A DNA stretch of 28,960 nt from Niastella sp. (lineage in GTDB: Bacteria > Bacteroidota > Bacteroidia > Chitinophagales > Chitinophagaceae), in the NCBI GenBank assembly GCA_016710595.1, contig JADJVM010000001.1, forward strand, positions 1 to 28,960. Direction: 5' to 3'. Below, one piece after another: positions 19,935 to 27,274 of this stretch. Position 1 is the first letter of the stretch. Every line of letters starts with the position of its first letter. Both the position numbers and the translations under genes were made by a program. Under the pieces are notes generated by a model, which was not told the DNA's origin, did not search any database, and worked only from the letters and a program-made list of their open reading frames with translations.

Positions 19935-21534
19935 ATGAAAATGAAAAAATTTCCCACACCACTCCGCAAACTTTTTAGCTTTACTGCCTTTGCCTTAATA
20001 TTCTTTACAGCGTGTAAAAAAATGGATAATATTTCAGGTACTGAAATTATTGTAACAAATATTGAAGATAAATTCTTTAACACTCACCGTACATCTGACC
20101 CAAGGGAGCAGGTACTTGTAAATTATTTACAACGAATAAACGAGCAAACTCCTTTTGTTGAAAAAACAGCCACCTAAATTGGGTATCCTCGCTGGGATAA
20201 AGCATTTACAAATAAAAAGAAAAATGGGGTTTTTACTGCTCGAAATTTATTAGGTGATTCTATTCAAACTTACTATATACCTTTCGTGAGAGATTCACAA
20301 AATTATGTGAATGCCTCTATGATTATTCAAATTTCACCAACAGATACTTCCATTTCGTATAAATGTGATTGGCAATTTGCTCAAATGGAAAACAACCCGG
20401 AAACAGCAAATGGAGCTGCTGAACATTATGCAGTATTTTTTATGGCAATGGATAAGTTGGTATTTGGCTATACTAAATTTAATATTACTGATAGTAATTT
20501 ATTTAGGACTGCTGAACATGGCAAGGCGCTTCAGGTAAAAAATAAGTTCTAATTCAAGCAATAATAACCTTTACGATATAATTGAGCTTTGTGAAGAAAT
20601 GGTTATATGGTACGAAGACTGCCAATATGCAGATACCGATGCTTGCAGTTCAGGTTGTGACCGTTGTCAACTCTGCATGCAATCATTTGTTATGGATTAT
20701 TGCTGGGAAGAATACGTGTGGACAGGAGGAGGTGAAACCGGTGGTGGAACAGGAAGCACCGGTGGTGGTGGTACTCCTACACCGCCTAATCCCTGTAATG
20801 GTACGCCCGATAACCCTCAGCCCTTTGCAAGAGGAAATGTTGATGAAAGTAATGTTGTGGACCCTTGTGGAGGAACAGGAGGAGGTTGGGCACCAGTACC
20901 ACTGGAAGATGATCCCCCATGTAATATAATTTTAGAAAATAATTGTATAACTTCTTCTAATTACCCAGGGAAAGAATTAGGTTATCCATATATGTGGTGG
21001 ACAGATAATACTTGGTTAATAAATAATTTCAGGTTTAGCTCTATAGCACCAACCGAAAATTTAACTCCAGTAGAACTTATATTAATTAATTATTTTCCTT
21101 TTGCTGCTTTAAGAATAAAAAGTAATGCTTCAAAGGCTGAACTAGAAACTATTAATAGATTTGGCTCAAATGGTTTAAATGATAAATCTGATGCATTTCG
21201 GCATGCATATTGGCTAGCCTTAAATACCAAATATGTAGGTGCAGAAAAAGCTAAATTATTTAGCGATGCACATGAAACTCAGGTTCCTTTAAAATTCATT
21301 CTAGAAAAACAAATGGATTTACACAATAATGCTGTAGGTATTTCTTTATGCCCACAGGATGCTTTAACAGAAGCTTACTTATCACAAACAGCTTGGCAAT
21401 CTGTATTGAATGGAGAATTAAATTATCTTTCTCCGATTGATTATAGTGACACATGCTACTGGGGATGTCAGGGAAATACTTCAGGTACTCATGGTATTAC
21501 TTCATCCACACAAATTAAACCAACAAATCAATAA
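19935..21534 (+). CDS. Lipoprotein-anchored polymorphic toxin with DUF6973-like C-terminal domain (array copy 2; interrupted)
   Basis: ATG 19935 starts a lipoprotein signal ending FFTACKK. The N-module carries the same in-frame TAA as copy 1 (20175-20177), then stays open through GYPRWDKAFTNKKKNGVFTARN and FVRDSQNYVNASMI until an A6 run at 20537-20542 (A5 in copy 1) shifts the frame. From about 20545 it is open to 21534. After the Cys-rich segment and Gly linker, which match copy 1, the tip is unrelated to AHH: NDKSDAFRHAYWLALNTK (about 21178-21231), FSDAHETQVP, and QMDLHNNAVG. The D-x-x-R-H, H-E and M-D-x-H-N-N motifs match the DUF6973 family as I recall it and look like a metal-dependent hydrolase site; the activity is unproven. 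Repaired length is about 532 residues. The partner gene starts 1 base after the stop. Confidence 0.75.
20109..20807 (+). repeat. Long direct repeat, unit 2
   Basis: Counterpart of 16671-17367, two bases longer because two A runs are one base longer each. The flanking substitutions just downstream (codons for PDNPQPFARG) are all synonymous, which indicates selection on the protein outside the near-identical tract. Confidence 0.85.
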
Positions 21535-21535
21535 C

Positions 21536-21886
21536 ATGAAAACACTATTATTTTTAATATTTTTTTTTATTTTAAATAGTTGCACAAATACTATATCTAC
21601 TTTAATTATCGTAAGTAACGATTCATCAAATGAGATTGATAGTGTAATTGTAAGAACTAATGGAGTTAAGGAAATATTTTATAATGTGAGTTCTATTCCG
21701 CAAGAACGAAAGATTTATATAAAGTCTGAAAAAAATATGGTAGGAGGATTTACAATTACAATATATCAAAAAGATTCTATCTTAAATTCTACCAGCTTTG
21801 GATATTATATGAATGTAGAAAGTATTAAATCATTATATAGCGTAAAAATCCTAAAAGATTATACAATTAAAGAAGAAAATAAATAG
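21536..21886 (+). CDS. Small lipoprotein, probable immunity partner of the DUF6973-like toxin
   Basis: A 116-residue ORF whose ATG lies 1 base after the toxin stop. The first residues MKTLLFLIFFFILNSC form a lipoprotein signal with Cys at 16. The mature part (STLIIVSNDSSNEIDSVIVR, FTITIYQKDSI) is beta-rich with no known catalytic motif. Position and translational coupling make it the likely immunity protein for copy 2. Being a lipoprotein, it would act in the periplasm, which suggests the copy 2 toxin acts there too, in contrast to the cytosolic partner of the AHH toxin. I do not recognise a named Imm family. Confidence 0.55.
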   Translation: MKTLLFLIFFFILNSCTNTISTLIIVSNDSSNEIDSVIVRTNGVKEIFYNVSSIPQERKIYIKSEKNMVGGFTITIYQKDSILNSTSFGYYMNVESIKSLYSVKILKDYTIKEENK

Positions 21887-21947
21887 ACAATTATTCTTGA
21901 AAATTTGAATAAATGCTTTTCAAGAGACGATTTGGAATTCTAATTTC

Positions 21948-21984
21948 ACCGCAACAGATTTATTTTAATCGTTGCGGTTTTTTA
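21948..21984 (+). terminator. Terminator after the copy 2 toxin-immunity pair
   Basis: An ACCGCAAC/GTTGCGGT stem (21948-21955 / 21971-21978) with a 15-base AT-rich loop is followed by TTTTTT. It ends the two-gene unit before the copy 3 promoter. Confidence 0.75.
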
Positions 21985-22039
21985 AATAAGTACTTTGTTT
22001 ATTTTTTCATTAGCTTTCGCATATCAATATTTCAAAAAT

Positions 22040-22084
22040 GGGGAAATAACCCCATAAATTATTTTAAATGAACCGATATTTTTG
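22040..22084 (+). promoter_or_regulatory. Operator palindrome and -7 box of array copy 3
   Basis: GGGGAAATAACCCC (22040-22053), then 23 bp, then TATTTTTG (22077-22084). Only one palindrome is present here, against two at the other copies. Confidence 0.6.
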
Positions 22085-22102
22085 CGAAAACAAAACACTA
22101 TT

Positions 22103-22867
22103 ATGAAAATTAAAAAATTTACCCCCCCCCTCCCTCGTAATTTATTAGGCATTTTTGTATTGGCTTTAATATTTTTTGCTGCATGTAAAAAAATGGAAAG
22201 CATTTCAGCGCCTGATATAGATATGAATAAAACAGAAGATAAATTTTTTAATACGCACCGTACATCGAACCCCAAGGAACAGGCAATTATAAATTATTTG
22301 CAAAGGGTAAATAAAAAGACCCCTTTTGTAGAACAAACTGCTAAACAAATTGGATATCCTAGATGGGATAAAGCAATATATAGTAAACACAATGTAAAAA
22401 ATAATACTTCTTCGTTTAGCCAATTCGGAGTAATGGAAGAATTAGATGTTTTTTTAATACCTTTTGTAAGAGATTCTCAAAATTTTGTGAACTCCAGTTT
22501 AATTATTCGTGCCGGAATGAATGATACAACCATAAGTTATAGATGTGACTGGCAGTATGAGAACAAAATTCATGGTTCTCCACAAACAGATAGTACGGCA
22601 GAAAACCATGCAATATTTTTTATGATTCTCGATAATATAACTTTTGGGTATACAAAATTCAATTTCACTGACACTACTCTATTTCCTTTAAGTGTTACAA
22701 AGTCAGGTAAAAAAAGTTTAGGTATAAAAAATATTTCTACAAGTAGCAGTCAAAATAGTTTTATGATTTATCATGAAGTCTGTGTTGAATTTTATTTTTG
22801 TGGAAACCCTGAATATTGTGCAGCTCATGGTGGATGTGACTCCTACTGGCGCAGATATGCAGGGTAG
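22103..22867 (+). CDS. Lipoprotein of the array N-module family, C-terminally truncated (copy 3)
   Basis: This is the only array copy whose N-module is open from start to end (254 residues). ATG 22103 gives a lipoprotein signal ending FFAACKK. Where copies 1 and 2 have the TAA it reads AKQIGYPRWDKA, so the ancestral codon was CAA (Gln). Then FVRDSQNFVNSSLIIRAGM, YRCDWQYEN, ENHAIFFMILDNITFGYTKF and the start of the Cys-rich part (CGNPEYCAAHGGC). At 22841 the reading frame runs into the nested inverted-repeat element and stops 9 codons later (SYWRRYAG). There is no Gly linker and no toxin tip, so it is a constant front without a payload, probably disarmed by the element or by a deletion at its edge. 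Confidence 0.7.
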   Translation: MKIKKFTPPLPRNLLGIFVLALIFFAACKKMESISAPDIDMNKTEDKFFNTHRTSNPKEQAIINYLQRVNKKTPFVEQTAKQIGYPRWDKAIYSKHNVKNNTSSFSQFGVMEELDVFLIPFVRDSQNFVNSSLIIRAGMNDTTISYRCDWQYENKIHGSPQTDSTAENHAIFFMILDNITFGYTKFNFTDTTLFPLSVTKSGKKSLGIKNISTSSSQNSFMIYHEVCVEFYFCGNPEYCAAHGGCDSYWRRYAG

Positions 22868-22962
22868 GGAAATGGGCGTGTCGTATCTGTGCCTTTTTAC
22901 ATAAAACATCGGCACAGATACGACACGCTACAAGGCAAAGCTGCATATCTGCGCCAGTAGGA
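22841..22962. repeat. Nested inverted-repeat element, copy B
   Basis: Same element as 19718-19843: outer arms 22841-22862 and 22941-22962 (22 bp, perfect), inner 18-bp arms between. Its left end lies inside the copy 3 reading frame and supplies its stop codon. Its right end leads straight into the palindromes of copy 4. Confidence 0.85.
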
Positions 22963-22971
22963 ATAAAAACC

Positions 22972-23037
22972 GGGAAAAATCCCCAAAAAATAGGGGAAAT
23001 ATCCCCGGCGATTAATTTAGGTGAAAATTTATGTTTG
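22972..23037 (+). promoter_or_regulatory. Operator palindromes and -7 box of array copy 4
   Basis: GGGAAAAATCCCC (22972-22984) and GGGGAAATATCCCC (22993-23006), then exactly 23 bp to TATGTTTG (23030-23037, a perfect TAnnTTTG). The 23-bp spacer sequence differs from that of copy 2, yet its length is kept. Confidence 0.65.
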
Positions 23038-23063
23038 CTGAAACAAAATACTTTTATAAGAAA

Positions 23064-23240
23064 ATGAAAAAATTTCCCACACCACTCCGCAAACTTTTTA
23101 GCTTTATTGCCTTTGCCTTAATATTCTTTACAGCGTGTAAAAAAATGGATAATATTTCAGGTACTGAAATTATTGTAACAAATATTGAAGATAAATTCTT
23201 TAACACTCACCGTACATCTGACCCAAGGGAGCAGGTGTAA
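23064..23240 (+). pseudogene. Orphan lipoprotein N-module head (array copy 4)
   Basis: ATG 23064 begins MKKFPTPLRKLFSFIAFALI with the lipobox FFTAC, almost identical in DNA to copy 2. The similarity breaks exactly after ACCCAAGGGAGCAGGT; the next bases give a TAA stop and a switch to unrelated sequence in another frame. About 58 residues remain, enough only for the signal and anchor. Its promoter and operator are intact. Confidence 0.7.
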
Positions 23241-23863
23241 GTGCATCGCAATTTTCCATGGTAATGAATAACTTATTAAGCCATGAAAACGATACTTACA
23301 ATATATCTTATAATAATTGCACTACAATTGCATTAAACACATTTAATTTACTAATTAATCCGAAAATCACTTTTGAACCATTTATTGTACAAATCCCTTC
23401 CATTACTTCACAGGCTCCGTATATCTTTATGGAATCGCCTCAAAAGTTGTATAAGGCGATTGAAAATTTTCCTCAGGCATTGATGGCCGCCAGAGCAACA
23501 TTAAAAACAGCTCAGGCAGGTTTGATTAATTCTGGATTTAGTCAAACTCATTTTAATTTTATAGTTTCCAATTTACCGGCTCCTGTTAACAATACAAATT
23601 ATAATCTTCTTTTTGATGTCTGGTTTACTATATATTGTATAAATACTAAATTAGAGCATCAAGAATGGTCTAATACTAGAGTTTATTTAGCTGCTACACT
23701 GGAAGTAGTACACATACTATTAGATGTGGGTGGTATGGTGCCAGTAATAGGAGAAGTTGCTGAACTAACCAATGGCGTTGTGTCTCAACCATTGAAAGAT
23801 AGAATTCTCGAAGAAAATTGCACTGGCATAATATTTAGAGAAGTGAACGAAAGGTATCCATAG
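23241..23863 (+). pseudogene. Mosaic relic: papain-like fragment, toxin linker/pre-toxin, and immunity tail fused together
   Basis: One open frame (201 residues from ATG 23258) made of three pieces. First, SASQFSMVMNNLLSHENDTY and NISYNNCTTIALNTFNLL look like part of a papain/NlpC-P60-like domain (NNCTT with the Cys), possibly from a lost toxin. Second, from 23473, PQALMAARATLKTAQAGLIN through VPVIGEVAELTNGV is close to copy 1 (17638-17946), with mostly silent or conservative changes. Third, from about 23783, VSQPLKDRILEENCTGIIFR-VNERYP matches the C terminus of the AHH immunity protein. The toxin-to-immunity junction removes the nuclease tip and most of the immunity gene. It is out of frame with the copy 4 head, so it is probably a silent cassette. 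Confidence 0.7.
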
Positions 23864-23948
23864 GTAATTTTAGATGTACTTAATTTTTAAAATAGAACCT
23901 CGCCAGTGCAAACGCATTGATAAATAACCAAATAATGTTATAAAAAAT

Positions 23949-24117
23949 ATGAAGTTTAAAGACTATAAAATATCGATGAAAAAGAAGTAGGGTACACTTC
24001 TCAAATGATAGAACCAATTTTTGAAGGTTAGTTTGACGATAATAACCAACTTTGGAATTAGGATATGCGTAAAGTAGGGAAAACTTTATCAATTTCAAAA
24101 GCCACATCTATTAAATA
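23949..24117 (+). pseudogene. Degraded 5' fragment of an AHH-type immunity gene
   Basis: ATGAAGTTT starts as in the immunity gene at 18484, and after one shift the text reads DEKEVGYTSQMIEPIFEG, stop, FDDNNQLWN, stop, DMRKVGK. This matches EKEVGFVPQIIQPIFQGQYSDQNQLWN of the intact protein. Two in-frame stops (TAG where Gln/Tyr codons stood) plus a frameshift mark true decay, not only homopolymer error. It lies after the mosaic relic, before the terminator that closes the array. Confidence 0.7.
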
Positions 24118-24120
24118 ATA

Positions 24121-24148
24121 AAAATCCTGTGAGCAAACACAGGATTTT
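24121..24148. terminator. Bidirectional terminator between the toxin array and carB
   Basis: A perfect 11-bp stem AAAATCCTGTG/CACAGGATTTT with a 6-base loop, A-rich on one side and T-rich on the other. It serves the converging array and carB. Confidence 0.85.
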
Positions 24149-24166
24149 ATTTAAAACTATAAAAAA

Positions 24167-27016
24167 TTATTTACTCAGGTGCATACTTCTTTCTTTATAC
24201 AATTGCCGAAAGTATGGGTCTCTCAGGTCTTTAATAAAACGGATTGCTTCTCCCGTACTTTTCATTTCGGGGCCTAATTCTTTATTTACACCGGGGAATT
24301 TATTAAAAGAAAATACAGGTTCTTTAATCGCAAATCCTTTTAGGTTTTTTTCAAAAGTAAAATCTTTCAACTTTGCTTCACCCAGCATTATTTTGGTGGC
24401 AATATTCAAATAAGGGATTTGGTAAGCCTTGGCAATAAATGGTGTAGTGCGGCTCGCCCTGGGATTGGCTTCAATTACATATACAGTACCATCTTTAATT
24501 GCAAACTGGATGTTAATGAGCCCCAGAATATTAAGCGACCGGGCTATTTTTTCAGCATGTTCTTCCATGGTTTGTACAATTAACGGAGAAAGATTAAACT
24601 GTGGTAATACCGCATTGCTATCACCGCTGTGAATTCCTCTTAAGCTCAATATGTTCCATCACTCCCATAATATGAAAATCTTCTCCATCAAAAATGGCAT
24701 CAATCTCGGCTTCCTGGCAACGGTCTAAAAAATGATCAATCAAAATTTTATTTCCAGGCAAGTGTTTCAATAAACTTAACACTCCTTTTTCCAGTTCTTC
24801 ATCATTCAATACAATTCGCATACGCTGGCCGCCCAATACATAGCTGGGCCTTACCAATACGGGATAGCCTACCTGGTGCGCCACTTCAATAGCATCATCG
24901 GTATTAAACGCTGTGCCATACCTGGGATAGGGAATATTTAATTCTTTCAGCATATCGCTAAAGCGGCCACGGTCTTCGGCAATATCCATATTATCGAAAC
25001 TGGTACCATATATTTTAATACCTTTTTCATGAATTAATTTGGCCAGTTTTAATGCGGTTTGGCCACCCAATTGTACGATCACACCATCGGGTTTTTCATG
25101 ATCAATAATTTCACGGATATGTTCCCCAAAATACGGGTTCAAAATAAAGTTTATCAGCAATATCAAAATCGGTAGATACTGTTTCGGGGTTACAATTTAC
25201 CATGATGGCTTCATAACCGCACTCTTTAATAGCAAGTAAACCATGCACACAACAATAATCAAATTCTATACCCTGGCCAATGCGGTTGGGCCACTACCCA
25301 GTACAATTATTTTTTTCTTTTGTGATGGTATGGATTCATTATGCTGTAACCCATCTTTTTTAAAGATTTGTTCGGTAACTCAAAACAAGAATAAAAATAT
25401 GGTGTCTTTGCTTCAAACTCTGCGCTGCAGGTATCTACCATTTTATAGTCCCGCATCAGGCCCATCTTTTACGCCTTTCATATAATGCATTTGCATCTTC
25501 TTCCATCATGATGCGTACAATCTGTTCATCGCTAAAACCCAGCATTTTGGCTTCGGTTAAAAGATCATCGGGAAGGGTTTGTAAATTATATTTTGAAATG
25601 GCTCTTTCGCAATCGCAAATTTCCTGAATTTGATAAATAAACCAACGATCAATTAATGTGCTTTCACAAATCCGTTTTACGCTTGCGCCCGCCATCAGCG
25701 CATCTTTTATCCTAAATATGCGGTCCCATTTTGGGATCTTGATATATTCAATCAGTTCATCGGCATGCATGAGGCTTTTGCCATAATAACCCAGGCCCAC
25801 GGCTTCGTTTTCTAAACTCTGACAAGCTTTTTGTATCGCTTCGGCAAAGTTCCTACCAATTCCATTACTTCTCCTACACTTTTCATTTGAAAACCGAGGG
25901 TATCATCAGCGCCTTTGAATTTATCAAAATTCCAGCGGGGTATTTTTACAATTACATAATCCAGCGCCGGTTCAAAATAGGCAGAAGTAGATTCTGTGAT
26001 TTGGTTTTTAATTCATCTAAATTATAACCAATAGCCAGCTTAGCTGCAATTTTTGCAATGGGATATCCGGTTGCCTTACTTGCTAAAGCAGATGAACGGC
26101 TTACCCTGGGGTTAATTTCCACCACAATAATTTCTTCAGTTTGCGGGTTCATGGCAAACTGTACATTACAACCCATAAAGCAAAATTTCCCAAATTACGC
26201 ATCATATCAATGGCTGTATTGCGCATGAGTTGATATACCGTATCACTTAGCGTCATCGCAGGGGCTACGGTAATACTATCGCCGGTATGCACCCCCATGG
26301 GATCAAAATTTTCTACCGTACAAATAATTACTACATTATCATTATTATCCCTTAATAATTCCAGTTCAAATTCCTTCCAGCCAAGTACTGCTTTTTCTAC
26401 CAGCACTTCATGTATGGGGCTGGCTGTAAGCGCCCGGTTCAAGGCTTCATCTAACTCTTCTTTTTTAAATACGATACCACCGCCTGTGCCACCCAGCGTA
26501 AATGATGGCCTCAGCACTAAAGGAAAACCAATTTCCTGCGCAAATTCTTTTCCTTCTAAAAATGAGTTTGCAATTTTTGCAGCACATACAGGAATACCCA
26601 TTTGAATCATCCATTTGCGAAACTTTTCACGGTCTTCTGCTTTTTTCAATGGCTTTTATATCTACACCAATTAATTTTACCCGGTATTTTTCCCAGATGC
26701 CGAGTTCATCCACCTCTTTGCAAAGATTAAGGGCCGTTTGCCCGCCCATTGTAGGTAATACTGCGTCAATATTATTTTCTTCCAATATTTGTTCAATACT
26801 TTCCACGGTTAATGGCAACAAATACACCCGGTCGGCCATCAGGCTATCCGTCATAATAGTAGCTGGATTACTATTAATTAAAATCACTTGAATCCCTTCT
26901 TCCCGTAAGCTACGGGCAGCCTGTGTGCCGCTATAATCAAATTCGCAGGCTTGCCCAATTACAATAGGGCCTGAGCCGATAATAAGTACCGATTTTATGG
27001 AAGTATCTTTTGGCAT
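24167..27016 (-). CDS. carB: Carbamoyl-phosphate synthase large subunit (frameshifted; short form)
   Basis: About nine single-base shifts break a 2,850-base gene, roughly 949 residues. It starts MPKDTSIKSVLIIGSGPIVI with the N-terminal half: FDYSGTQAARSLREEGI, PTMGGQTALNL, RPSFTLGGTGGGI and NPRVSRSSALASKATGYPIA of the first ATP-grasp unit. The duplicated half follows: VLGSGPNRIGQGIEFDY (near 25290), NPETVSTDFD (near 25180), GVIVQLGGQTALKLAK, VRPSYVLGGQRM and NPRASRTTPFIAKAYQIPY. It ends soon after MKSTGEAIRF with RDPYFRQLYKERSMHLSK, so the C-terminal MGS-like allosteric domain (about 130 residues in the 1,073-residue E. coli protein) is missing; this short form is common in related Bacteroidota. 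It makes carbamoyl phosphate for arginine and pyrimidines. As an essential-type gene, its breaks are most likely sequencing errors. Confidence 0.93.
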
Positions 27017-27255
27017 TGATCAGGAAATTTTTGATGGCGTGCAAAAATACTTTTAAAAAGGTATGAACAGGAGAATTTACACGCTTTTAATGCACAGTAA
27101 AATGAAAGTGAGTAAAAAATAATAATTTTACATTTATTTTCATTAAATAGACCAATAAAAAAAAGAATCGCTTAAATATTGCAGATTTTTCATTAAGATT
27201 TTTTTTACTTGATAATCTTAAGCTTTATACAACAGCCCTTTCAGTACGTTTCTCT

Positions 27256-27263
27256 TATTTTTG
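27256..27263 (+). promoter_or_regulatory. -7 box of the M23 peptidase gene
   Basis: TATTTTTG (TAnnTTTG) ends 11 bases before the ATG at 27275. The 258-base intergenic region upstream holds no gene that I can see, only AT-rich sequence. Confidence 0.45.
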
Positions 27264-27274
27264 CCTGAATTGAT

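Noticed and set aside
19715..20083. Minus-strand ORFs across the region upstream of copy 2, repeated near 22718-22946
   Set aside because: They run through the inverted-repeat element and the antisense of the N-module. Their recurrence follows from the DNA repeat, and they contain no family motif.
20599..20601. ATG at 20599 as the start of an independent 311-residue gene
   Set aside because: It lies within the EEMVIWYEDC part of the shared module; the upstream break is a single-A difference from copy 1.
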